Of a stretch of DNA of 64,000 nucleotides, positions 34,291 through 43,855 are shown in pieces. The number at the start of each line of letters is the position of its first letter. Position 1 is the first letter of the stretch. Made by a program: the position numbers and the translations under genes. This DNA comes from Crocodylus rhombifer (lineage: Eukaryota > Chordata > Crocodylia > Crocodylidae), in contig JAVSML010001156.1 in assembly GCA_038503035.1 (NCBI GenBank), positions 1 to 64,000 on the forward strand, read 5' to 3'. The notes under the pieces are model-generated. The model was not told the origin of the DNA. It made no database searches and worked only from the letters and a program-made list of their open reading frames with translations.

Positions 34291-34472
34291 CCCCACCCCC
34301 ATCTTTCTTAACAGGCAATTTTCTAATAATCTATATGTGACATATTCCTTGGATATTTCAGCTGCTATGTCTTTACTTTATCATCAGTTCAATTACCCTG
34401 TAAATTTTACTACAGTTCTTTCTACCTATCAGCCTCACTTCATATTAACCAATACAAAGGCAGAAAGAAGGT

Positions 34473-34797
34473 GGCACCTTAGGGCATCTTTACATGTGCT
34501 CTGGAGGGGAGTGAGTTTTAATTGGAGCAGCTCTGAGAGCCAGTCTAATTAAAGTGCCTGCAGTGTCTTGTGTATTCAGCATCCCTGTGCTTCAAAATGG
34601 CAGCAAGGTCACTTTAACTAAAGCTTGTTGAATGAGCTTTAGTTAAAGGGCCCCTGCCCACCATTTTGAAGTGTGAGGATGCTAAATACACAAGACATGG
34701 AGGCTGCTTCAGGTGACTCGATTTAAGTGAGTCTGCTCCATCACACTAATTGCAGTGCATCAGCGCAGCAATCCCAAATGTCTACAGCCCCCCTTTG
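34473..34797. mobile_element. Fold-back MITE inside the Penelope-like tail
   Basis: The arms pair over most of the element: 34564-34584 with 34677-34697 (20 of 21 bases), 34590-34600 with 34661-34671 (exact), 34612-34625 with 34635-34648 (exact 14 bp). The termini gggcatctttacatgtgctc and caaatgtctacagcccc are inverted. It splits the Penelope-like 3' tail phrase, so it is younger than that element. A half copy lies at 13900-14065. No reading frame. Confidence 0.85.
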
Positions 34798-35400
34798 AGA
34801 CTTGTTCAGAGAAGCATGAGCTTTCACAGGCAGCAACCTACTTCAGCATATGCTCTGAATGGAAAGAAAGGATTTTATATAGAAGGGAAAGGGACAGAGG
34901 AATGATATGCTGCTGAGAGGAGAGAGGTAAAAAATAAATTGACTGGATCAACTGAGATGAACAAGGCACTTAACACCTTAAGAGACACTGGACTTAACAG
35001 CTAGTCTGTGTAATGGGATAAGAATCCAAAGACACTGCCAAGATGACGGTTAACACAATCCAGCCTCTAGATGATTTCTTTATCCACAATTTAATGTTCA
35101 AGTTGTCAGCTACACTGAGGTCAGTGATGAAATGTCCAAAGAGGTTGAAGTGTTCTGTCACAGGCTTTTGTACATTTCTGGAAGTGATGTCAAATTGCTA
35201 TCTGTGCATTCTTTTATGCAGGGATAGCCCTATCTGGCCTATGGAGACAGCACAGGGGCACTCTAACCAAGTGATGGGTATATGATCTTGGTAAAGGAGC
35301 ATGTAACCAAACCCTGGATATTGTAATTCATGTTGTTTGGCCCAGTGATGATGTGCTCTGTTGTGATGAGGGGTACAGTAGAATCCAAGTTTGTAGCAAG

Positions 35401-36426
35401 TAGAGGTACAAAGATACATCAGATTAGCACCGATATAAAGACATTTTTTTGTATCGGAAATCAGCCCAATACAGCTGATTAATTTGTCCAATAAATGCCT
35501 GTGCATGCATGCAGATGCAGCATACCATGTAGGCAGGGAGAAGCATGGCCGGCAGCATGGAGAACTGCATGCAGCTGGTAAGTCTGGTGTGATGGAAGGG
35601 GAGGAGGGAGATCAAGGCCCCCGCAGTGAGGGAGGTTGGGGGGTTGGGATTGGAGTTGGAGCTGGGGCAGGGGCTGCCCAGCTGAGGAGGGGTTAGCATG
35701 GGACAGAGCCACAAGTGGCTCATCTGGAGGGTGCAAGGGGTGTGCCCCCTGGATCTGCATGGCATGGGGCAGACTGCAGCTGTGGGGTGGGGCTGGGGCA
35801 GACACAGGATCGGGCCGTGGGAAAGGAGGCAGGGCAACTCCTGCTGCTATGCCCACTGCTCATCCAGGTGGGTATGGGGGGGGCAGACATGTGCTCCTAG
35901 ATCTGCCTGGCTGGGAAGAGCCCAGTGCAGCCCTAGCCCCAGACCTCCTTGTGCAGACCTGCAGGCACATGCCTACCCCCCATGTCCTCCTGGATGAGCG
36001 GCAAGAGTGGCAGTGGAAGCCACCAGATGAACATTGGATGAGTCCCTCCCTTCCCGTGCCCCAGTCATGTGTCTGCCCCAGCCTGCAGCTGCAGCCTGCC
36101 CTGCACCACACCGCACAGATCCAGGAGGCACACACCACTCCCCCCTCCCCCCCCAGGCAAGGCACTTGTGATTCTGTCCCACACCCCTCCCCTCCCTGGC
36201 TGGGCAGCCCCTGCCCCAGCCTCACTCCGTCCCTCACTTCAGAGGTCTTAATCTGCCCCCCCACACCTCTTTCCACTCCCCTTCTACCACACCAGACTTA
36301 CCAGCTGGAAGCAGCTCTTTAAGCTAAAGAGCTGCATACTGGAAATTGGATAGGTATTGGCTGATATGCCTCCTTAAAAATCGACTATTGGTCTCACCCC
36401 CAACAGTCTCCACTGGTGCACCCCTA
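35401..36426. mobile_element. hAT-like element with exact 8-bp duplication
   Basis: The 1026-bp element starts TAGAGGTACAAAGATAC and ends TGGTGCACCCCTA. The exact repeat gtagcaag lies on both sides (35393-35400 and 36427-36434). The AT-rich arms contain 'accgatataaagac', 'gtatcgg', 'ggtattggctgatatgcc' words in inverted positions. The core (35550-36300) is GC-rich, and all the opposed frames there (up to 228 codons at 35636-36322) are Pro/Gly/Trp-rich artefacts. It sits in the Penelope-like remnant and is non-autonomous. Confidence 0.9.
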
Positions 36427-39025
36427 GTAGCAAGACCCGGGGGCTTGGTGAGAATTGGAGTTAGGTAGTGGAGTGATGTTGTATGAGGTTGGTGTGGGCT
36501 GCTTAAGCCATAACAGGCCTTCCCCACAAAGTTAGGTGTTGGAGGTTATTAATAATGGCTGCTTGCAGATGTTAGCACCCCCACCTTCGCCTCTGCAGAA
36601 AAAAATGTGCTTTACTGAAAGAATCAGTGTGTTACTTCAACGCAGCTCTGCAGTGTCTATAAAGATCAGGCACTTCATCAGGGCTTTTTGGCACTTTTAG
36701 CTAAACCTATTAGATAAAAGCATCCTGTCCTTGGCCCATAACCTTGTTGTGGTAGAGAGGCTTGTGTGTTCCAATGACCCTCAGAGCTATGTTTTCAGAA
36801 GTCTTGTATTCCCGGTAGGGTCTCCCCAGGTACCAGACTAAGCATGGTCCAAACTCCTGAAGACCCCAATGGCAGAACAGGGGTACTTGAGGATCTGCTG
36901 GTTCTCCATGGCTGTGAAGGCAAATGAGGGCTGCAGCAGGGTGGAGATCTCTGATTGTCTTGGACATCCTTGCCACTGGGTTCAGAGTCCTTCCTGTCAT
37001 GTGTGTGTGACTGTTGCTTGCTCACTGGCTTCCCCACATTAAAAGATGACTAACACAGGCCTCTGTCAGGGATGTTAACATCTCCCACAAACCAAGCCCT
37101 GTGGTGATGGATGAGTGGCAGTGGGGACAGGAACAGTGATCTCTCTAGTCACAAATCTGCACGTTGGCAGGAGTCATGTGATGGTCATTTTACACTTACT
37201 GAGACAGAAGTACAACTCAGCAGCTGCATCCATAACTAAATAGTCCTCATTATGATCCCCTCTTCTCACCCGGAATAGGGAAGGGGCTAGAAAAGGTGCC
37301 TTAAACATAAGCAGTCTCAAACCCTCCTGGCTGGATTTCTACATCCAGTGGGATCACTTTCTTGTGCTGGAATTCACCACATGGAATGTATACATTCTCA
37401 TGGACTCCCTGAACAGTGAGTGTCCTGAAAGAAGAATCACCATAGTAGCTAGAGAACTTGCAAGATATGATACTGATCTTTCTGCCCTAAACAAGACCCA
37501 CTGGGCAAATGAAGGGCAGCTGAAAGGAGGAGGAGGTGGCTACACCTTTTTTTGGAAAGAACAGTCACCTGAGGAGAGGCACATTCATGGGGTTAGCTTT
37601 GCGAATGTGCAGAGCATGACTTGCTCATCATGAATACTATCTTCAGACAGAGTGACAAATATCAGACCAGTTGGAAACACCCATGCTCCAATCACTGGCA
37701 CCTTCTTGACTCTATTATTGTCAGAACCCATGATCCAGCCAATGTCCATATTACCAAGTCCTGAGAGGTGCAGGTGACTGTTGGATGGACCACTGCTTAG
37801 TCAGATAAACTATGGACATGCAGCTTGCACCACAACACCATAAAAAACTGAAAGGAATGCAGAATACATTTAACATCAAGGCACTTCAGAACAAAGCTAG
37901 ATATGAGGCTTTTCAGAAATGCCTTACTGAGAAGCTCTCTGACCTACCTGATGACATCAAGGACATCTGGGCACATTGAGAGAAATTTAAGAATGTTATT
38001 GACAAGGCCTGTGCTGAATCAATTGGATATTCCACTTACCGTCACCAAGATTGGTTTGAATGAATGAAAATAAAAAGGAAATCCTAGCACTTATCCATCA
38101 GAAGAGAACCACATCCTACAGTTGGCAAAATGAACCCTCCAATCAGCACAAACAAGAGGATTACCACTGGCTTAAGCCTGTAGTTCGGAGGAGGCTATGG
38201 GACATCAAGAACCAGTGGTGGCAAACGAAGGCCATGGAGATCCAGAGTCTCGCTGATCAACATAACATGAGAAGGGTTTTTTTAGCAATAAAAACCACCC
38301 AAGGGCCAATCCTACTGCAATCCCAGGATGGCTTCACCTTTCTCACAGAGAGCATATCCATCAAACAATGCTGGAAGGAGCACTTCAAGATTCTACTCAA
38401 CCATGAATCTGAGGTCTCAGCTGCCACCATCGAGTCCATCCCTCACACCCAGTAGTAAAATCTCTTGCTGATCTATCCTTCAAGGAAGTCTGGTATGCCA
38501 TCACTCAGGCCAACAACAATAAGGTGCCAGGACCAAATGGTATTGCCACAGAGGCCTTTAAAGCTGGTGGAACAGCACTAGTGCAAAACTTCATCAACTT
38601 CTCATCTAAATATGAGTTAACAAGGAAACTTCACCTTACTTAAAGAATGCCAATAGTGATCATCTTCAGGAAAGGCAACAAGTCAGTGTGTGGAAACTAC
38701 TGAAGCATTGCCCTCCTCTCCATTCCCAAAGATTCTTATCACATCCCTTGCTGAAGATTTCCTTCCAGAATCCCAGTGTGGCTTTAGACCATCACAGTAC
38801 CACTGATATATTTTGGGTCGCATGATAGATCCAGGAGAAGTGTAGAGAGCAACACTAAAAGCTGTTTATGGCCTCACTAAGGCCTTCAACTCCATCAATT
38901 GCAAAGTCTTATGGAAGGTGTTGACTAGGTTTGGTTGTCCACTGAAGTTCATCAGCATCCTCAGGCTACTCCATGATGGGATAACTGCCACAATCCTTTG
39001 CAATAGATCAGAGACAGATCCATAG

Positions 39026-40966
39026 ATTTCATAGATTTCATAGACATTAGGGCTGGAAGGGACCTCGGGAGATCATCGAGTCCAGCCCCCTGCCCAAAGG
39101 GCAGGAAGTCAGCTGGGGTCATAGGATCCCAGCAAGATAAGCATCCAATTTACTCTTGAAGGTGTTCAATGTAGGTGCTTGAACCACCTCCGCTGGCAGA
39201 CTGTTCCAGGCCTTGGGGGCTCGGACAGTAAAGAAATTCTTCCTTATGTCCAGCCTGAAATGGTCTTGCAGGAGTTTGTGACTGTTCGACCTCGTCATCC
39301 CTTGGGGCGCTCTGCTGAACAGACGTTCCCCCAGATCCTGGTGGAAACCCCTGATAAACTTATAGGTGGCCATCAGATCACCCCTGAGCCTGCGCTTTTC
39401 CAGGCTAAAGAGTCCCATGGCTCTCAGCCTGTCATCGTAAGATCTGTTTTCCTGACCTCTGATCATGTGCGTGGCTCTCCTCTGGACTCTCTCAAGCTTC
39501 TCCACATCCTTTTTGAATTATGGAGCCCAAAACTGGATGCAGTACTCCAGCTGCGGCCTCACCAAGGCCGAGTACAAGGGGAGAATGACGTCCCGGGATT
39601 TGTTCGAGAAGCATCTATGGATGCACGCCAGCATTTTGGTCGCTTTACTAGCCGCAGCATCGCATTGCAGGCTCATGTTCATCTTGTGGTCAATGATGAC
39701 CCCCAAGTCTTTTTCTTCTGTAGTGCTAACCAACGTAGCACTGCCGAGCCTATAAGGGTGCTGCAGGTTTTTCCTCCCAAGGTGGAGAACCTTGCATTTT
39801 TCGGTGTTAAAAACTATCAGGTTCTCGTCTGCCCATTTGCTGAGCTTGTCCAGGTCAGCCTGGATCACCCGCCTATCTTCTGGCGTGGATGCTTTGCCCC
39901 AAAGTTTGGTGTCATCGGCGAACTTGCCCAGTCCACTCCTAACTCCAATGTCCACATCGTTAATGAAGATGTTGAACAGTGTGGGTCCCAGGACAGAGCC
40001 TTGAGGGACCCCACTGGTCACAGGGCACCATGATGAGTGACTGCCATCAATCACAACCCTCTGGGTCTGACCACGAAGCCAATTTCCCAGCCAGCGGATC
40101 GTGGTGGAGCCAAGGCCACAACTGGGCAGTTTGGCCAAGAGGTGATCATGGGATACCAGATCAAAAGCTTTTTTGAAGTCAAGATATATGACATCAATCT
40201 CTTCTCCCTTGTCCAGGTGATAGGTCACCTGGTCATAGAAGAAAATGAGATTGGTCAAACAAGACCTACCCACAACAAACTCATGCTGGCTGTCCCTTAG
40301 AATGTTAGCCTGGGCCAGTCCCTCAAGGATGGCCTCCTTAATAAACTTTTCTAAGATCTTCCCCAGGATAGAAGTCAGGCTAATGGGCCTGTAGTTAGCC
40401 GGATCCACTCTCCTCCCTTTCTTGAAGATCGGCACCACGTTGGCCTTCTTCCAGTCTTCAGGCATTACACCAGAGCGCCAGGAGTTTTCAAAGATCCGTG
40501 CCAGGGGCTGGGCTATGACGCTCGCCAGCTGCTTGAGTACCCTGGGGTGCAGGTTGTCAGGGCCAGCTGACTTGAAGGTATCCAGCTTCTCAAGGTGTTC
40601 CTTCACGAGGTCAGCATTGACGGAGGGTAGGGGATCCCCCTCACCCAGATTTCCCTGTCCCATAGCAGGCATGGGCATCCCGTGTGACTGATGAAAGACT
40701 GACGCAAAGTACCTATTTAATAGGTTGGCTTTTTCCTGGGCGTCAGTTGTCAGTTGCCCCATCTGGTTTAGCAGGGGTCCAACATTGCCCTTGCTTTTCC
40801 TCCGGCTCCCCACATATCTGAAAAAGGACTTTTTGTTGTCCTTGATGCCTGAAGCTAGTTGGAGTTCAGTTGCAGCCTTGGCTTTCCTGGTTTGGTCCCT
40901 GCAGGACCAGACCAGCGCAGAGTAATCCTCCTTGGAGGTGAATCCCGTCCTCCATGCTTTGTAGAC
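39026..40966 (-). mobile_element. CR1 LINE, youngest-looking copy, inserted in another LINE
   Basis: The minus strand carries a 3' tail (three 'catagattt'-type repeats at 39021-39045 on the plus strand), a 3' UTR and the C-terminal two thirds of ORF2, open from 40972 to 39119 except for one stop codon. RT motifs by residue of the 40972-39518 frame: NYRPISLTS 193-201, YLDFKKAFD 263-271, GVPQGSVLGP 321-330, FADD 351-354. In the SQHGF motif (228-232) Gly is Glu. After a TAA at 39518-39520 the same frame continues through LERVQRRATHMIRG and [12 protein letters not shown] to a natural end at 39119. The 8-base repeat atccatag is on both sides (39018-39025, 40967-40974). It is 5'-truncated, so it cannot be autonomous. 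Confidence 0.96.
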
Positions 40967-40972
40967 ATCCAT
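39119..40972 (-). pseudogene. CR1 ORF2 fragment (reverse transcriptase), one stop
   Basis: This is the protein-coding part of the CR1 above: 617 codons in one frame with a single internal TAA at codon 485, just after QFWAP, probably from a Gln codon. The first 484 residues hold the whole RT palm with its catalytic FADD. The last 128 are the CR1 C-terminal region. The N-terminal endonuclease is absent because the copy is 5'-truncated; the Met at 40972 is not a real start. The low damage is what marks this as the youngest CR1 here. Confidence 0.93.
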
Positions 40973-41177
40973 AGTGATGTCAAGCAGGGCTGCATCATCA
41001 CTTCAACCCTTTTCTCCATCTATCTTGCTGTGATTTGGATTCTCGTCCATGACCACCTTCTGTCTGTAATTAGGGTTGAGTATCAAATGGATGGTCAGAT
41101 TTTCAACCTGTGGTGCCTTCACAGCAAAACAAAAGTTACCAGGACTGACATCACCAACCTTCAGTACACTAACAAAA

Positions 41178-41243
41178 GTGTTTCATAGTTTCACAGTTAG
41201 TTCCATAGTTAGTAGGGTCAGAAGGGACCTGAGCAGATCATCT
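41178..41243 (-). mobile_element. Tiny CR1-like 3' tail inserted in the LINE
   Basis: The segment 'ttcatagtttcacagttagttccatag' followed by 'agggtcagaagggacctgagcagatcatct' is the extreme 3' end of a CR1-type element, about 66 bp. It separates two parts of the host LINE's reverse transcriptase: LQYTNKS ends at about 41180, and LQSTLDLF resumes at about 41262. It is a very short 5'-truncated insertion. Confidence 0.7.
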
Positions 41244-41631
41244 CATGCACACTGACACCAATCTGCAGTCCACCCTTGACCTTTTTTCAGTTGCCTATTA
41301 TAGCCTGGGACTCTCCCTTAATATTGGGAATCCAAAGGTATTCCATCAGTCTGCCCCAGTACAAGCTGTTCCCCTCTCCCCACAAATTAGTATTGGTGGA
41401 GAACTCCTGGAAAATGTTGATCATTTCCTATACCCTGACAGCTACCTCTCCCAGTCATGTGCCCCAGGGCTCCCTGTGCCTGCAGGCTTTTAGGGTCCTG
41501 AGGCTGGGGTTGCCAGACTCAGCCCAGCTCTGGGACAGGAGACGTTCCCAGCCCTGGAGCCCTAGGGCTAGCCTGAGACTGGCCCCCTAGTAGTGGGGCT
41601 GACTGGAAGCAAATTTGCTCCCAGTTGGCAT

Positions 41632-41830
41632 CTACAAGTGCATTACTGCATGTAACTACTCACAAGTAAATTTGTAACTTGTATTTGCAGGTAGCAAATT
41701 TACTTGTGAGTAGTGATTTTTACTGTGCAGTAAGTGTATGCACATGTAGACGTGCATGCTTACTGCGCAGTAAACTATGCTACTGTACACTAAAGCATCT
41801 CATGTAGTACTTTTGACAGAGCTAATGAGC
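41632..41830. repeat. Palindromic MITE-like repeat
   Basis: A perfect 20-bp inverted repeat (41655-41674 and 41695-41714, 20-base loop) sits inside wider imperfect arms that include 'catctacaagtgcattactgc' on the left and 'actgtgcagtaagtgtatgcacatgtag' on the right. Vocabulary is shared with 386-600 and 29250-29515. No coding capacity. Confidence 0.7.
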
Positions 41831-43626
41831 CTCACTAAGGCAGCTGTATTATTTCCTGTTCAAAAGGTAATGTGATGGAGCACAGTATGTCAACCTATTG
41901 CTTACATTTTTTTTTCCGGGGGGGCAAAGGAACTAGGTATCTCTTTTCAGCCCAGCTTTAAAATTTCCACAGCCCACTTCCACTAATTTAGTGGAGCAGT
42001 CCTACAGGTATTTCATACAGTGTAATAAAGCCTTGCTAACCAACAACGTGAAAAACTTGGGGCAAGTAAAATTAAGTGAAATAAATGCAAATATGCCCTA
42101 TTTACACCATTGTAATGGAATAGATTTGGATCCTGATTGTTTTGGAAGTTTGTAAATAATTACATATTGGCTTGAGGAATAATAAGAAAATGTGGTCAGT
42201 TGTGACTGCACTCGAATCCTATTATGCTTTTGAATAAAAGCATTCCTGTCTAACTGGGCTGCTTGTCAAAGAGCTTACTGAGTACAACTAAGCAATGGAT
42301 AAACAGTACGCCTACTGTATTTGTGAGCAGTCTATTTAAATGGCACCCCTGGATTTGTCAGCAAACTTATTCTCTGAAGTTAATAAGTGTAAACTGGTAT
42401 TTGCTAGTGTAAAAAATACTTTGCCTTTTACACAGAAGATGAATGTAGCCCTTAATCGATCTGGCAAATTAAACTTGACATTTCAAAGATGCCAGTTTGC
42501 AAAGTTGATTAAGCTTTCAAATGTATTTTAACAAAATGAGGCTGATTTTTGTTTGAAGAACAGCATCCCTTACTAAGCTAAGAGAAGCATTGCATAGCTG
42601 GGGATGATGCCAGTGTAAACATGGAAATAAAGACAGGCTTAAAAAGATTGAATAAGGTTACCTATGGCAGAATTTTTACTTTTGTGTGTGTAAGATTAAT
42701 CTGCCCCAGATCTCACAAAACTTCCACACATGCCAGAACTAAAAGCCTTCTATGCTGTCCATGAAACTGAAAAACAATGTAGGTTTTGAACATGCTGTCA
42801 TTCAGTAATATGAGTGGAGAAAGTGGTCGGAGGAATTTTGTATTATCTTGCAGTGTTTCACATGTTTTGCACAGTCAAGTAAAAAAACAAAACAAAAGAG
42901 TTAAAAAGTTTGTTCTTGTTTTCTTACCCTGCAATTTCTGAGTTAGGGCCCTGACTATTTCATTCTTCCTTCATTCTCAATCCTACTTTACATTCTACTT
43001 CTGTATTGGACATTTGGGCTAACACACTTCAGTAGTGACAAATACATTTTATTCAGTAGCTACCAAATTGGACAAGATGGGGTTTTTGTGGAATACCTAC
43101 AGAAATAGCCATGGCATAAGCCATTTATATGAATTCTGACTGGTCTATTGGGTTTTTTAATGGAGAAAATTCTCCCAACCATTTTCTAAGAAATCTGAAA
43201 TTTGATTAAAACCACACAGTTCTATGTAATGCCAAGCTGAACGGTACCAGAAGCAGTACAGCAAGTAAGAACCATGTCTTGCATGAGCAAATTAGTTTTG
43301 CTTAGAAGCAGCTGGCTGTCACTGAGCTTTTAGGTGCAGGAATATATGCAGAGGGAGGTTTTAAATGGAGAAACAAAACACTTAGCCTTCACTGAATACT
43401 AGCTTGAGTATCTCTGCAAAGTATTGTGCCATGCACATTTTCTGTAGAGGATACACTTGAGCAGAAGTTAACTAGCAAGAATGGGAATTGTGTGATTTAT
43501 TTATTGCTTTACAAAATTTTCCCAAATGGTTGGAGAATTCCTAGAAATAGCGGCTCTGTTATCCAAATATAAAAGTTCATTGTACGAGCAATGCAAAATA
43601 TTGTTGTGTGTGTGTGGGTTTTTCAA
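41831..43626. other. AT-rich stretch, no gene seen
   Basis: No exon, RNA gene or clear repeat is seen. The frame 42340-42531 has no motif. A T run followed by G run at 41908-41927 is simple sequence. Confidence 0.55.
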
Positions 43627-43855
43627 GCAGACAAGGTTCTTTGGGTGAATCTGATATCTTTTATTAGACAAACTTCAATAGTTGGGAAAAAAAAATTAAG
43701 CAAGCTTTTGGGTTCAAAAACCCTTCCTCAGCCTGACAAAGGGTTTTTGAACCCAAAAGCTTGTTTAAACTACTTTTTTCCCCCCAACCATTTAAGTTGG
43801 TCTAATAAAAGTTATTAGATTCACCCAAAGAACCTTGTCTGCCTATGTTCTAGCT
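43627..43855. mobile_element. Palindromic MITE, two nested stems
   Basis: The outer arms 43627-43652 and 43817-43842 are exact 26-bp reverse complements (containing acaaggttctttgggtgaat). The inner arms 43701-43725 and 43739-43763 are exact 25-bp reverse complements (caagcttttgggttc...). The family also has a short derivative at 4928-5033. The element is of the kind reported as palindromic MITEs in reptiles ('Chompy'-like), though I cannot confirm the name. The right side has a tail (atgttctagctacaacct) outside the inverted arm that also occurs in the 4928-5033 copy. Confidence 0.85.

Larger units (their letters stand above)
34440..36530 (-). pseudogene. Penelope-like element remnant (GIY-YIG end)
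   Basis: Read on the minus strand, 35285-34960 encodes a decayed GIY-YIG-type region: IGQIGLSLHKRMHR, then QFDIT, then PVTEHFNLFGHFITDLSV. These match the family pattern of a repeat-homing endonuclease domain (QTG.SLR.R...H...PV..HF...GH...DL) found at the C-terminus of Penelope-like retroelements. The plus-strand start (34440-34472 and about 34798-34850: 'ggtggcacctta' ... 'catgagctttcacaggcagcaacctacttcagcatatgctctg') is the 3' tail phrase typical of these elements in amniotes. The remnant is interrupted by a MITE (34473-34797) and by a hAT-like element (35401-36426). No reverse transcriptase is readable. Confidence 0.7.
36690..41460 (+). mobile_element. Decayed non-CR1 LINE (APE endonuclease plus RT)
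   Basis: Endonuclease N-terminus at 37364-37633: TTWNVYILMDS...PERRITIVARELARYDTDLSAL, then EGQL and GYTFFW. This follows the exonuclease/endonuclease type seen in vertebrate and invertebrate LINEs often labelled 'craniofacial development protein 2-like'. In the SETR-type motif the expected Glu is Lys (LNKTHW), so catalysis would be lost. RT pieces follow at 38060-38455, at about 38790-38960 (GFRPSQ; LTKAFNSINCKVLWKVLTRFGCP), at 40976-41060 (DVKQGCI, TLFSIYL) and at 41245-41460 (LQSTLDLF...LGLSLNIG, ISIGGELLENVDHF). Many stops and frame breaks are present. It is interrupted by the CR1 at 39026-40966 and by a CR1-like tail at 41178-41243. The 5' boundary is approximate, and I leave the clade (L2- or RTE-like) open. 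Confidence 0.85.

Noticed and set aside
33729..34318. 183- and 190-codon minus-strand frames
   Set aside because: Translations of the G-rich minisatellite; Pro/Ser/Leu-rich in two frames at once.
35636..36322. 228-codon open frame on the plus strand
   Set aside because: It is inside the GC-rich core of the hAT-like element with the gtagcaag duplication; composition is repeat-like and opposing frames are equally long.
39021..39050. Possible microsatellite (catagattt repeated)
   Set aside because: These are the normal 3'-terminal repeats of a CR1 element.
39179..40033. 284-codon plus-strand frame
   Set aside because: It is the antisense of the CR1 reverse transcriptase; its length is explained by the open frame on the other strand.
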